64,000 nucleotides of DNA from JAIBJN01 sp035461525 (GCA_035461525.1 DATHVD010000048.1:62001-126000); one strand, 5' to 3'; positions 24,099-33,284 are shown, counted from the first letter of the stretch. Program-made: numbers and translations. Notes: generated by a model from the sequence alone, not told the origin.

Positions 24099-24260
24099 CC
24101 CTCGCGGAAGGCCCGCCGCGGGCGCAGCTCGCGAAACGCCTGCAAATGCGACGAAAGCAATTCCGTCCGACCCCCGCTCTACCCTACTTGGTCCCCCGTT
24201 CGCGGGGCAGCGGAAAACACCCGGCAGACCGGCACCAGACCGATACCCTTGGAGGAGACC

Positions 24261-27200
24261 ATGGCGTCCCCAGCACGCACCGTGACCCCACCCGTGATCG
24301 AGGAGGAGGCCCTCCGGAACGCCGTCCAGGACGCGGCACGGAGTTGCGGCGTGCGCCGGTACTTCACGATCCCCGGGCGCGATCCGTTCGACGAGATCGA
24401 GTGGGAGACGCGCGACGCCTTCATCCCCGGCCGGGACGGCCCCGTCTTCGAGCAGAAGGGCGTCGAGTTCCCCAAGTTCTGGAGCCAGACGGCGACGAAC
24501 ATCGTCGCGCAGAAGTACTTCCGCGGCCGCATGTCCTCGCCCGAGCGCGAGTCGAGCGTGCGCCAGATGATCGGCCGCGTCGCAGGCACGATCGGCGCGT
24601 GGGGGCGCGAGGGCGGCTACTTCGAGGACGAGGAGCAGGCCGAGACGTTCGAGGCCGAGCTGAAGGCGATCCTCGTCAACCAGCTCGCCTCCTTCAACTC
24701 GCCGGTCTGGTTCAACGTCGGCTTCGAGGAGCGCCCGCAGGCGAGCGCGTGCTTCATCCTCTCGATCGACGACTCGATGGAGTCGATCCTCGACTGGATC
24801 CGGCGCGAGGGCGTCATCTTCCGCGGCGGCTCCGGCTCGGGCATCAACCTCTCCAAGCTGCGCTCCTCGAAGGAGCAGCTCTCGAAGGGCGGCTACGCCT
24901 CCGGCCCGGTCAGCTTCATGCGCGGCGCCGACGCCTCCGCCGGCACGATCAAGTCGGGCGGCAAGACGCGGCGCGCGGCGAAGATGGTGATCCTCGACGT
25001 CGACCACCCGGACGTCGAGGAGTTCATCTGGTGCAAGGCCCACGAGGAGGAGAAGGCGCGCGTCCTCGAGGCGGCCGGGTACGACATGACGCTCGACTCG
25101 CCCGACTGGGCCTCGATCCAGTACCAGAACGCGAACAACTCGATCCGCGTCAGCGACGCCTTCATGGAGGCGGCCGAGGCGGGCGACGACTGGAACCTGA
25201 CCGCGCGCACCGACGGCAGCGTCGTCGGCACCGTGCCGGCGCGCGACCTGCTGAAGCAGGCCGCCGACGCCGCGTGGCGCTGCGCCGACCCGGGCGTCCA
25301 GTACGACACGACGATCAACGCGTGGCACACGCTCCCGAACACGGGCCGGATCAACGCGTCCAACCCGTGCTCGGAATACATGTCCATCGACGACAGCGCC
25401 TGCAATCTCGCCTCCATCAACCTGATGAAGTTCCGCCGCGAGGACGGCGAGCTCGACGTCGAGGCGTTCGAGCACACCGTGGACACGGTCTTCCTCGCGC
25501 AGGAGATCCTCGTCGGCTACTCGAGCTACCCGACGCCGGAGATCGAGCTGAACGCGAAGGCCTACCGCCAGCTCGGGCTCGGCTACGCGAACCTCGGCGC
25601 ACTCCTGATGGCGCGCGGGCTCCCGTACGACTCGGACGAGGGCCGCGCCTACGCCGCCGCCGCGACCGCGCTCATGACCGGCCGCGCCTACCGCAAGTCG
25701 GCCGAGGTCGCCGCGCGCATGGGCCCCTTCGCCGGCTACCAGCCGAACGCCGGCGCGATGATCGGCGTCATCGCCAAGCACCGCGCCGCCGTCGGCAACA
25801 TCGAGCACACCGACTCGGTCCCGGACGACCTCCTCACGGCCGCGCGCCGCGCCTGGGACGAGGCCCTGAACGAGGGCGAGGTCTCGGGGTACCGGAACGC
25901 GCAGGCGACCGTGCTCGCGCCCACGGGCTGCCTCGTCGGCGACAGCCTCGTCACCACGAGCCGCGGCCTCGTGCGCCTGCGCAGCCTCGGCGATCCCGTG
26001 GGCGACCAGTGGCAGCCGCTCGACCTCGAGGTCGCCACCGACGAGGGCCCGCGCCAGGCGACGCAGTTCTACGTCAACGGTTTCGAGCGCGTCGTCTCGG
26101 TCGAAACCGGGCGCGGCTACCGGATCCAGGGTACGGCCACGCACCGGATCAAGGTCGTGGACTCCGACGGCGAGCACGTGTGGCGCCGCTTCGGCGAACT
26201 GGCCGAGGGCGACCGCGTCCCGCTCGTGCTCGACGGCCTCGTCGGCGAGCCGCAGGAGGTGAAGCTCCCGCCGCGCGGCGAGCTCCACTGGACGTCCCAC
26301 TTTCGCACGCGCACGCCCGAGTCGGTCACGGCCGACCTCGCCGAGCTCGTCGGCTACTTCATGGGCGACGGCTCCCTGCACGCGAAGGGCCTCCGCTTCT
26401 GCGTCGCCGCCGAGGACGTCGACGTCGCAGACCGCCTGGTCGCGCTCGGCGCCGAGCTCTTCGGGCTCGACGCGCACGTCTCGGAGCGGAAGGGCTACAC
26501 CGAGGTCGCGCTCAACTCCGTCGCGCTCGCCCACTGGTGGGAGGCGGCCGGCTTCGCCAAGCTGCCGCCCGGGGCCGACCACACCGGCAAGGGTTGGCAC
26601 GCGCACGTCCCCGACGCGATCCTCCACACGAACGACCGCGACGTCTACGCTGCGTTCGTCCGCGGCCTCTTCGAGGCGGACGGGACGACGAACAACGGCT
26701 ACGTCTCCTGGAGCACGGTCACCGAGCAGTTCAGCCGCGACGTCCAGACGCTCCTGCTCGCGCTCGGCTTCGTCACCACCCGCAAGGTCGAGGACGCAGG
26801 CTCCAACTGGGGCCCGCACGAGCGCTACGTCCTCCGGCTCCTGAACGTGGCCGCGGCCGACGACTACCTGGAGGAGATCGGCTTCGTCTCCGCGCGCAAG
26901 GGCGCCTCCCTCCCGGCCGGCAACCACCGGCAGGCGTCCGGCCACGACCACATCCCGGTCGACCGGGCGCTGGTCGACGAGCTCGCGCCTGAGAACGATG
27001 CGCTGCGGAAGACGATGCTCATGGCCCTCGCCCGCCGCGGGGACGTCTCACGCCGCTCGGCGACGGAGCTTCTCGCGCGCACGGAGAGCCCCGAGCTCGA
27101 CCGCCTCATGGGCTTCTGCTACGACGCGGTCGCCACGATCCAAGTGTTGGACGACCAGCCGACGTACGACCTCTCGGTGCCGGACAACGTCACCTACGTC

Positions 27201-28316
27201 GCCAACGGCTTCGTCAGCCACAACACGATCAGCTTCATGATGGACTGCGACACGACCGGGGTGGAGCCCGACTTCTCGCTCGTCAAGTCGAAGAAGCTCG
27301 TCGGCGGCGGCGAGATCACGATCGTCAACCGCACCGTGCCGATGGCGCTGGACAAGCTCGGCTACGCGCCCGAAGAGGGCGAGCAGGTCGTGGCCTACAT
27401 CGACGACCGCAACACCGTCGTCGGCGCGCCGTTCCTGAAGGCCGAGCACTACCCGGTCTTCGACTGCGCGATCGGCGACCGCGCCATCCACTACATGGGC
27501 CACGTGAAGATGATGGGCGCCGTCCAGCCCTTCATCTCGGGCGCGATCTCGAAGACGGTCAACCTCCCCGAGGAGACGACCGTCGAGGAGATCTCCGGGC
27601 TCTTCCTCGACGCCTGGAGGCTCGGCGTCAAGGCGATCGCCATCTACCGCGACAACTGCAAGGTCGCCCAGCCGCTCTCGGGCAAGAAGGAGGCCGCGGT
27701 CGCCCCGGTGCCGGTGGCGAAGCACGAACGCAAGCGGCTGCCGGACGACCGCACCGAGATCGGCCGCAAGTTCCGCGTCGGCGACTACGAGGGCTACATC
27801 CACGTCGGCCTCTACGACGACGGCACTCCCGGCGACATCTTCGTGGACATCGCCAAGGAGGGCACCACCCTCGCCGGCCTCATGAACTCGTTCATGATCT
27901 CCGTCTCGCTCGGACTCCAGTACGGCGTCCCGCTCGACGTCTACGTCTCCAAGTTCGCGCACATGCGCTTCGAGCCGAGCGGGATGACGAACGACGCGGA
28001 CATCCGCGTCGCCAAGTCGCTCGTCGACTACATCTTCCGCTGGATGGGGAAGCGCTTCCTCGACGCCGACACGCAGCAGGAGCTCGGCATCCTCACCCCG
28101 GAGGTGCGCAAGCGCCTCGCCGAGGCCCACGACATCCTCGAGAACGGCGGCCCGGTCGCCGAGGGCGAGGCCGCGCCGGCGCCCCCTCCTGGCCAGACCG
28201 CCCTCTTCAACGCCTTCGAGGACGCCGTCGAGTGCGCCAAGTGCGGCGGCCGGATGGTGAGGACGGGGAGCTGCTACACCTGCCGGGACTGCGGGAACAA
28301 CACTGGCTGTAGCTAG
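24261..28316 (+). CDS. nrdJ: Adenosylcobalamin-dependent (class II) ribonucleotide reductase with intein
   Basis: A 1351-residue precursor; about 919 residues after intein removal. It reduces ribonucleotides to deoxyribonucleotides using coenzyme B12. Extein marks are FNSPVWFNVGFEERPQASAC, RGGSGSGINLSKLRSSKEQL, NASNPCSEYMSIDDSACNLA, and APTG joined to TISFMMDCDTTG. A TSCPD domain (GYIHVGLYDDGTPGDIFVDI) and a C-terminal zinc-ribbon or redox tail (CAKCGGRM, CYTCRDCG) follow, as in the NrdJ subclass. ATG 24261 has GGAGG 6 bases upstream; a TACCCT box (24244-24249) also precedes it. I saw no cobalamin riboswitch. The stop TAG lies in the IS target duplication. Confidence 0.95.
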   Translation: MASPARTVTPPVIEEEALRNAVQDAARSCGVRRYFTIPGRDPFDEIEWETRDAFIPGRDGPVFEQKGVEFPKFWSQTATNIVAQKYFRGRMSSPERESSVRQMIGRVAGTIGAWGREGGYFEDEEQAETFEAELKAILVNQLASFNSPVWFNVGFEERPQASACFILSIDDSMESILDWIRREGVIFRGGSGSGINLSKLRSSKEQLSKGGYASGPVSFMRGADASAGTIKSGGKTRRAAKMVILDVDHPDVEEFIWCKAHEEEKARVLEAAGYDMTLDSPDWASIQYQNANNSIRVSDAFMEAAEAGDDWNLTARTDGSVVGTVPARDLLKQAADAAWRCADPGVQYDTTINAWHTLPNTGRINASNPCSEYMSIDDSACNLASINLMKFRREDGELDVEAFEHTVDTVFLAQEILVGYSSYPTPEIELNAKAYRQLGLGYANLGALLMARGLPYDSDEGRAYAAAATALMTGRAYRKSAEVAARMGPFAGYQPNAGAMIGVIAKHRAAVGNIEHTDSVPDDLLTAARRAWDEALNEGEVSGYRNAQATVLAPTGCLVGDSLVTTSRGLVRLRSLGDPVGDQWQPLDLEVATDEGPRQATQFYVNGFERVVSVETGRGYRIQGTATHRIKVVDSDGEHVWRRFGELAEGDRVPLVLDGLVGEPQEVKLPPRGELHWTSHFRTRTPESVTADLAELVGYFMGDGSLHAKGLRFCVAAEDVDVADRLVALGAELFGLDAHVSERKGYTEVALNSVALAHWWEAAGFAKLPPGADHTGKGWHAHVPDAILHTNDRDVYAAFVRGLFEADGTTNNGYVSWSTVTEQFSRDVQTLLLALGFVTTRKVEDAGSNWGPHERYVLRLLNVAAADDYLEEIGFVSARKGASLPAGNHRQASGHDHIPVDRALVDELAPENDALRKTMLMALARRGDVSRRSATELLARTESPELDRLMGFCYDAVATIQVLDDQPTYDLSVPDNVTYVANGFVSHNTISFMMDCDTTGVEPDFSLVKSKKLVGGGEITIVNRTVPMALDKLGYAPEEGEQVVAYIDDRNTVVGAPFLKAEHYPVFDCAIGDRAIHYMGHVKMMGAVQPFISGAISKTVNLPEETTVEEISGLFLDAWRLGVKAIAIYRDNCKVAQPLSGKKEAAVAPVPVAKHERKRLPDDRTEIGRKFRVGDYEGYIHVGLYDDGTPGDIFVDIAKEGTTLAGLMNSFMISVSLGLQYGVPLDVYVSKFAHMRFEPSGMTNDADIRVAKSLVDYIFRWMGKRFLDADTQQELGILTPEVRKRLAEAHDILENGGPVAEGEAAPAPPPGQTALFNAFEDAVECAKCGGRMVRTGSCYTCRDCGNNTGCS
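25929..27224 (+). other. NrdJ intein with LAGLIDADG endonuclease (432 aa)
   Basis: The intein spans precursor residues 557-988. It begins at Cys (CLVGDSLVTTSRG, block A), has the block B TxxH in GTATHRIKVV, two endonuclease blocks (LVGYFMGDGSLH and VRGLFEADGTTN), block F (YDLSVPDNVTYVANG) and the terminal FVSHN. The +1 extein residue is Thr. Insertion splits the conserved APTG^TISF loop of the reductase. Both dodecapeptide acidic residues are present, so the endonuclease may be active. Codon use resembles the host gene. Confidence 0.93.
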
Positions 28317-28317
28317 G

Positions 28318-29387
28318 TGTCCTACCCACAGACGTTGTGAACGCGGCTGATCGGAGTTCGGCCACGTAAGGAGCTGTGTGGTCGGCGCGTGTTGTAGTGC
28401 TCGAGCCAGTCTGGCAGCGCTCGAGCGCGGTGTCGATGCGAGCGGTAGGTGAGTCCGTAGGTCCATTCGCGTGCCATCGTTTGGTGGAAGCGTTCGACCT
28501 TCCCGTTTGTTCGTGGCCGGTAGGGCCTGTGTCGTCAGGTGACGGATCTCGTGCGCGGCCAGGAGTTCGCGCAGGGAGCGGTTTCTGACGTAGGCGAAGG
28601 CGTTGTCGGTCATGAGCCGGTGGGCGCTGATGCCGTGGTGCTCGAAGAAGCGAAGGGCTCGCTCGACGAAGCCGGTGACGGTAGCGGCGCGCTCGTCCCC
28701 GTGCAGCTCGAGGTAGGCGAGGCGCGAGTAGTCGTCGACGATCGCGTGGGCGTAGTCGTAGCCGACGCGCGTCTCGGAGCTCATCCAGCGGCGGCTGCCC
28801 TGCGAGCGATCGCCGGTGACAGCGTGCCCGGGCCGCTCGAAGCGCGCGTAGCGGGAGACGTCCATGTGCAGGAGATCGCCGGGGCAGGGCCACTCGTAGC
28901 TGTTGGCCGGCTCGCGCGTCGCTCGCGGCGGGCGGGAGATCCCGGCCCGCTTGAGCACCTTCCACACGGTCGAGTGGGCGAAGCCGGTCGCCCCGGCAAC
29001 GAGACGCGGTCCCCAACCGGTAGCGCGCCGACAGGCACAGATGCGCTCCTCCACTCGGGAGCGAGCCGACGCGGGCTTCGGCGCGGACGGCTGGAGCGGT
29101 CGAAGAGACAACGCAACGTCCTGCGTGCCTCCTCGCCCGCTCCCTGCCAGCGATGCCACCAGCGGTGCGCCGTCGCCGGCGACACGCTGAAGGCGGCCGC
29201 GGCCGCCTTCAGCCTCATCCCTCCCTCGACAGCGCTTACGAGCGCATGCCGACCAGCCAGTCCGAGCTTGGCGTTACGGTGAAGTCTCATCCGGGTCACT
29301 CCTTGGGGCGTGAGTCGTGGCAGACCCACAGCCTCAAAGAAGGCCCGGATGTCCTCTCAGCCGTTCACAACCTGTGTGGGCGGGAGA
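28318..29387 (-). mobile_element. IS481-family insertion sequence, inactive
   Basis: About 1070 bp with imperfect terminal repeats: the left end begins TGTCCTACCCACA and ends GTTGTGAAC; the right end (reverse strand) begins TCTCCCGCCCACA and ends GTTGTGAAC; about 20 of 25 positions match. GCTAGG is duplicated on both sides (28312-28317 and 29388-29393). The left copy contains the nrdJ stop codon, so nrdJ remains intact. Confidence 0.85.
28322..29290 (-). pseudogene. IS481-family transposase, frameshifted
   Basis: Reads in three frames. Part 1 is a helix-turn-helix (MRLHRNAKLGLAGRHALVSA, then SVSPATAHRWWHRW). Part 2 holds the start of the rve catalytic core: LLHMDVSRYARF with the first Asp and HRLMTDNAFAYVRNRSLREL with the second. 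Part 3, in another frame, has RPRTNGKVERFHQTMAREW with the catalytic Glu, then LEHYNTRRPHSSLRGRTPIS and the stop. The breaks lie near 29110 and 28540. With two frame shifts it should not make active transposase. Confidence 0.85.
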
Positions 29388-29448
29388 GCTAGGTATAGAG
29401 CGAAAACCGAACTGTCAGCGGAAACGACGTGACCCGCCCCCCGCGGCC

Positions 29449-29845
29449 GCGTCCGAGACGGTGCGCCGGCGCCTGAACCACTGGTTGCGGCACTACGGCG
29501 CCTCCCCGCGTCTCGTCCGTGGGCTCGCTGCGTCGAGTCCGGCCACCGGCAGCACGTCGTCTCGAGCGCGGGAGCGCGCGGCGTCATGCAGGTGATGCGG
29601 GGACGCACCGCTACGTCGAGCGCGTCCTGAGCGGACGTCGCCTCTCGCCCACGATCGGCAGCAACACCGGGCTGGCGTCGCCTACCTCGACCGCCAGATC
29701 CACACGTTCCGTCCTTGCCTGCGCCGCGGGGTCGAGCGCGTACTAGCAGGGCCCCTACGCCATGCGGCGCTTCGGGCCCTAGGCCGAGACGCGCCGCTAC
29801 GTGCCTTCCGTCATGTCCCTGCGCCGGGCATATAGCCGCGGGCGC
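29449..29845 (+). pseudogene. Decayed SLT lytic transglycosylase
   Basis: The catalytic domain can be pieced together across frames: VRRRLNHWLRHYGASPRLVR, then ESGHRQHVVSSAGARGVMQV, THRYVERVLSGR, GVAYLDRQIHTF and finally GPYAMRRFGPYAETRRYV. These match the order of the ES...GxMQ...N...AY motifs of actinobacterial transglycosylase SLT domains. At least three frame shifts and an in-frame stop (GPTAG context) interrupt it, and no signal peptide or LysM part is left. It lies directly after the IS481 copy, whose arrival may or may not have caused the loss. Confidence 0.6.
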
Positions 29846-29916
29846 GCGTGCCCGTGTTTGCGACTCCCACCTCCCGCCAACAGTGGATAGAGACATCCAC
29901 CGAACGGGAGGAAGCG

Positions 29917-30465
29917 ATGGAGACGAACACGATCTCGAGGACGCTGCACGACATGGGGCTCGCGCTCTGGACGGGCGGGTCGGCGATGGGCGCGGTCGGC
30001 GTCAACGGCGCCGCCACCGCGGCCGAGCCGCGGAAGCGGCTGCGTGTCGCCGGTGAGGGCTGGAACCGCTGGATGCCTGCGCACCTGGGCGCGATCGCGG
30101 CCTACGGCGTCGGCTCGCTCGGGCTCACGCTCGGCAACCGGCGGCGCCTGAAGCATCAGGACGGCGTCGCGCCGCTCGCGGCGACGAAGACCGTGCTCAC
30201 GGCGGCCGCGCTCGCCGCGGACGCCTACTCGGGCATCCTCGGCCGCCGAGTGCAGAAGGCGGGCGACGTGCCGGTCGCCGGCGCGACGACGCCGGTGGAC
30301 GACACGCCCGAGGACGTCGCCAGGGCGCAGAAGAAGCTCCGGGTCGTCCAGTGGGTCGTCCCGGCGCTCACGGGCACGCTTGTCGTCCTCTCCGCGCGCA
30401 TGGGCGAGCAGCAGCGGCCCCAGGCGGTCGCGCGCGGCTTCGGTCGGCGCCTCCTGCGCCGCTAG
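29917..30465 (+). CDS. Hypothetical membrane protein
   Basis: A 182-residue protein with about four hydrophobic segments (GLALWTGGSAMGAVGVNGAA, HLGAIAAYGVGSLGLTL, TKTVLTAAALAADAYSGIL and VVQWVVPALTGTLVVLSARM). I do not recognise a named family, though the pattern resembles small actinobacterial membrane proteins of unknown role. A good ribosome binding site (GGGAGGAAGCG) precedes ATG 29917. A short inverted repeat, GGAT and ATCC around AGAGAC, lies about 30 bases upstream. It sits alone among decayed genes, yet has an intact frame and normal composition. Confidence 0.6.
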   Translation: METNTISRTLHDMGLALWTGGSAMGAVGVNGAATAAEPRKRLRVAGEGWNRWMPAHLGAIAAYGVGSLGLTLGNRRRLKHQDGVAPLAATKTVLTAAALAADAYSGILGRRVQKAGDVPVAGATTPVDDTPEDVARAQKKLRVVQWVVPALTGTLVVLSARMGEQQRPQAVARGFGRRLLRR

Positions 30466-30516
30466 GGGATGCGCCGCGGCGGGGGCTCGGCCGCAACGGG
30501 CCCCCGCCGCGAGCTC

Positions 30517-30660
30517 TCAGCAGACGAGCACGATCTCGTTCGACAAGGCCGACGCGTTCCCGGACGTGTCCACCGCGCGACCGTGATCGCGTTCGCCCGG
30601 TCACCGCGCAGTAGACGATGTCCTCGTCGTTACGCGCCTCGGGCCAGGCCGGATTGCGCG
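30517..30660 (-). pseudogene. Fragment of an FN3/Ig-like domain protein
   Basis: On the minus strand, AVDTSGNASALSNEIVLVC ends at a stop, and DEDIVYCAVTGRT precedes it in another frame. This is the typical end of a fibronectin-type-III or Ig-like repeat (VDtaGNaSalSNe). Nothing upstream is recognisable. A remnant seems more likely than a gene. Confidence 0.4.
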
Positions 30661-30688
30661 CCGGGCTCCGCTCTAGCCCGAGACCGAT

Positions 30689-31318
30689 CTAGTCATCGCA
30701 ACCCTCGCCACGCCAGCTCTCCAGTCCCTCGCGCACGGCCACGTAGGCGATGAGGAGCGCGGCGAGCGGATCGAGCCACCACCAGCCCGCGAGTGTGTTT
30801 CCGAGGAGGCCGATCAGCACGGCGACCGAGAGGTAGGCGCACAGGAGGTTCTGCGTCCCCTCGGCCCGCGTGGCGGCCGACCGCAGCCGAATGCCGACGC
30901 GCCTCTTGGCGACTCCGAAGGCCGGCATGAGAGCTGCGCTGGCTATTGTCAGGCCGATGCCGAGGTAGGTGGTCTCCGCTTCGCTGCCCGTCGCCAGCGC
31001 CCGTACGGCCTCCACGGCGACGTAGGGGGCGAGGATGAAGAACTGGACGGCTATCAGCTTCTGAGCGCGTCTCTCGGCCTGTTCGGAGAGCGCCCGCGGA
31101 CCCCAGAAGCGCCAGATGATGACCACGCTCGCAAGCCCCTCGATGGCGCTGTCGATGCCGAACCCTATGAGCGCGATGGAGTTGGCAAGGATGCCTGCGA
31201 CGACCGCGATGACGCCCTCCGCGGTCATCCACAGCAGGCTCGACCACGCGAGCAGCTTGGCGTAGCGAATCAGGCGATCCCGCTCGGCGGGATGGAGACC
31301 TTCGGCGGCAGCCGTCAC
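30689..31318 (-). CDS. Cation diffusion facilitator-like transporter
   Basis: A 209-residue membrane protein with about six helices, resembling the transmembrane half of CDF cation efflux proteins. The conserved helix II region reads SIALIGFGIDSAIEGLASVV; the helix V part is NLLCAYLSVAVLIGLLGN followed by WWWLDPLAALLIA, where the usual metal-binding Asp pair is partly kept. There is no C-terminal cytoplasmic domain and no His-rich loop, so this is a short form. GTG 31318 follows TAACCT by 9 bases. Substrate unknown. Confidence 0.7.
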   Translation of the reverse strand: MTAAAEGLHPAERDRLIRYAKLLAWSSLLWMTAEGVIAVVAGILANSIALIGFGIDSAIEGLASVVIIWRFWGPRALSEQAERRAQKLIAVQFFILAPYVAVEAVRALATGSEAETTYLGIGLTIASAALMPAFGVAKRRVGIRLRSAATRAEGTQNLLCAYLSVAVLIGLLGNTLAGWWWLDPLAALLIAYVAVREGLESWRGEGCDD

Positions 31319-31333
31319 CCGCCCCCAAGGTTA
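31319..31333 (-). promoter_or_regulatory. Probable leaderless promoter of the CDF gene
   Basis: Minus-strand TAACCT (31333-31328), 9 bases, GTG 31318. Confidence 0.45.
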
Positions 31334-31378
31334 CTCAGGCAGCGAGAGCCAATCGCCCGAGCGGCGCGACGCTGGAGC

Positions 31379-31396
31379 GGGTGCGGCTAACCGCAC
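31379..31396. promoter_or_regulatory. Perfect inverted repeat upstream of the MFS gene
   Basis: GGTGCGG, CTAA, CCGCACC: a 7-base perfect repeat with a 4-base centre, about 100 bases before the MFS start. It could be a regulator site or a hairpin; no regulator gene adjoins it. Confidence 0.4.
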
Positions 31397-31496
31397 CTCA
31401 GCTCTAGCACCAGCCCCCTTCCGGGCATAGGCCCGCGTCGGCCAACGTTAGGGGGCGAATACCAAGGAGCCAAAGATCTCTCGCAAGGAGTCCGCC

Positions 31497-32939
31497 ATGA
31501 CCGATACCCACGCAGATCCTCTCCGCTGGAAGGCCCTCGCCGTTCTCGGCGTCGCCTACCTCATGGTGGTGCTCGACGTCTCGATCGTGAACGTCGCGCT
31601 GCCCTCGATCCAGTCCGACCTCGGCTTCTCCACGGCCGACCTCCAGTGGGTCGTGTCCGGCTATGCGCTGACGTTCGGCGGCTTCCTGCTGCTCGGCGGG
31701 CGCATGGGCGACCTGCTCGGGCGGCGGACGCTCTTCATGGTCGGGTTGAGCCTCTTCCTGGCGACCTCGCTGCTCGCCGGGCTCTCGACCTCGTCCGAGA
31801 TGCTCATCGTCGCGCGGCTCCTGCAGGGCGCTGCCGGCGCGATCCTCTCGCCGTCCGTGTTCTCGATCGTCCTCGTGACGTTCCGCGAGGGCGCCGAGCG
31901 CAACAAGGCGCTCGGCATCCTCGGCGGCATCGCCGGCTCGGGCGCCGCGATCGGCGTCCTCCTCGGCGGCGTCTTCACCGAGTACGTCGGCTGGCAGTGG
32001 ATCTTCTTCATCAACATCCCCATCGCCGCGGTCGCGCTCGCCCTCGTCCCGCGCTACGTGCGCGAGAGCAAGGCGGAGGGGCTCATGAAGCACTTCGACG
32101 CCTGGGGCGCCGTCACCGTCACCGCCAGCCTCGTGCTGCTCGTCTTCGGGCTCACGCAGGCGGAGCGCGTCGGCTGGGGCTCGCTCCAGACGATCCTCGT
32201 CTTCGCCTCCTCGATCGTGCTGATGGCGATCTTCCTCGCGATCGAGTACCGCTCGCGCTCCCCGCTCGTGCGGCTCTCGATCTTCCGCAAGCGGACGCTC
32301 ACCGGGGCGAACCTGGTCGGCCTCGCGCTCGGGACGATGATCTTCGGCATGTTCTTCCTGCTCTCGCTCTACATGCAGCAGGTGCTGGGCTACTCGGCGA
32401 TGAAGACCGGCGTCGCGTACCTCGCCGTCGCCCTGACGGTGGTCGTCTCGGCGACGATCTCGCAGGGGCTCGTGACGCGGCTCGGCGTCAAGCCGGTGCT
32501 CACGACCGGCATGACGCTGATCGCGATCGGGCTCGTCTACTTCGCGCAGGTCTCGCCCAACGGCACCTACGTGGGCGACCTCCTGCCGGGCTTCCTGCTC
32601 CTCGGCATCGGCATGGGCTTCTCGTTCGTGCCGATCTCGATCGCCGCGCTCGCGGGCGTCGAGGGCCCCGAGGCGGGACTTGCGTCCGGGCTCATCAACA
32701 CGAGCCAGCAGATCGGCGGCGCGCTCGGGCTGGCGCTCCTGACCACGGTCGCCACGACGCGGACGGACAACCTGCTCGCGTCCGGCACGCCGGCGCCCGA
32801 GGCGCTCACGTCGGGCTTCAGCGTCGGCTTCTGGGTCGCCGCCGGGTTCGCGGTCGTCGGGATCATCCTGACGCTCACCGTCCTCCGCCAGCGGGACATC
32901 CCGGCGGTCACCGCCGAGCCGGTGCCCGTCGCGGGCTAG
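31497..32939 (+). CDS. MFS drug/proton antiporter, DHA2 (EmrB/QacA) family
   Basis: A 480-residue exporter with 14 predicted membrane helices. DHA2 motifs are present: LDVSIVNVALPSIQSDLGFS (motif D1), LLGGRMGDLLGRRTLF (motif A), RLLQGAAGAILSPSVFSIVL (motif B) and GGIAGSGAAIGVLLGG followed by WQWIFFINIP (motif C region). It probably exports a toxic organic compound; the substrate cannot be named. AGGAG lies 7 bases before ATG 31497, and a strong terminator follows, so it is a single-gene unit. Confidence 0.9.
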   Translation: MTDTHADPLRWKALAVLGVAYLMVVLDVSIVNVALPSIQSDLGFSTADLQWVVSGYALTFGGFLLLGGRMGDLLGRRTLFMVGLSLFLATSLLAGLSTSSEMLIVARLLQGAAGAILSPSVFSIVLVTFREGAERNKALGILGGIAGSGAAIGVLLGGVFTEYVGWQWIFFINIPIAAVALALVPRYVRESKAEGLMKHFDAWGAVTVTASLVLLVFGLTQAERVGWGSLQTILVFASSIVLMAIFLAIEYRSRSPLVRLSIFRKRTLTGANLVGLALGTMIFGMFFLLSLYMQQVLGYSAMKTGVAYLAVALTVVVSATISQGLVTRLGVKPVLTTGMTLIAIGLVYFAQVSPNGTYVGDLLPGFLLLGIGMGFSFVPISIAALAGVEGPEAGLASGLINTSQQIGGALGLALLTTVATTRTDNLLASGTPAPEALTSGFSVGFWVAAGFAVVGIILTLTVLRQRDIPAVTAEPVPVAG

Positions 32940-32948
32940 CACCAACGA

Positions 32949-32980
32949 GGGAGCGGCCGTCTCGGCGGCCGCTCCCTTTC
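32949..32980 (+). terminator. Intrinsic terminator after the MFS gene
   Basis: GGGAGCGGCCG (32949-32959) and CGGCCGCTCCC (32966-32976) form an 11-bp stem with a 6-base loop, followed by TTTC. Confidence 0.85.
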
Positions 32981-33284
32981 TCGTCCCGCCTGCGAGGAGT
33001 AGGCTCGGGGCCTGCGGCTCTCCGCGCCCCGGGCCGAAACGGAGGTCGTCGCCGTCCTGCTCGCGCTTCCCGCCGCCGCGGGCAACACGGGTACGCAGCG
33101 CGGGCCCACGCTCTAGTTCCTCGCCGAGGACGCCGCCGCCGCCGCCGCCATCTGAGGCGACCTCGCAGTCACTCCCATCAACTACCACGACGCAGGACCC
33201 GCAAGCGGCGGTTCGCGGCCAGCTCACGCGCCGCTGACCGCGACGCGGGCCGGAGCGGGGCGAGGGGGTTCTCGCTCCGGCCGC
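32981..33284. other. Intergenic stretch, no gene recognised
   Basis: About 300 bases between the MFS terminator and the arsR promoter. All frames are short and interrupted, and I see no domain remnant. Confidence 0.5.

Noticed and set aside
24099..24260. Cobalamin riboswitch upstream of B12-dependent nrdJ
   Set aside because: No B12-box-like sequence or matching fold was seen; only a small CCCCG-TTCG-CGGGG hairpin is present.
22805..26992. 1395-codon open frame over the flippase-like gene and nrdJ
   Set aside because: Low-complexity Arg/Pro/Ala shadow of high-GC codon bias; a short piece near 23645 belongs to the META pseudogene.
32981..33284. Possible gene remnant before arsR
   Set aside because: Frames are short with stops and no recognisable motif order.
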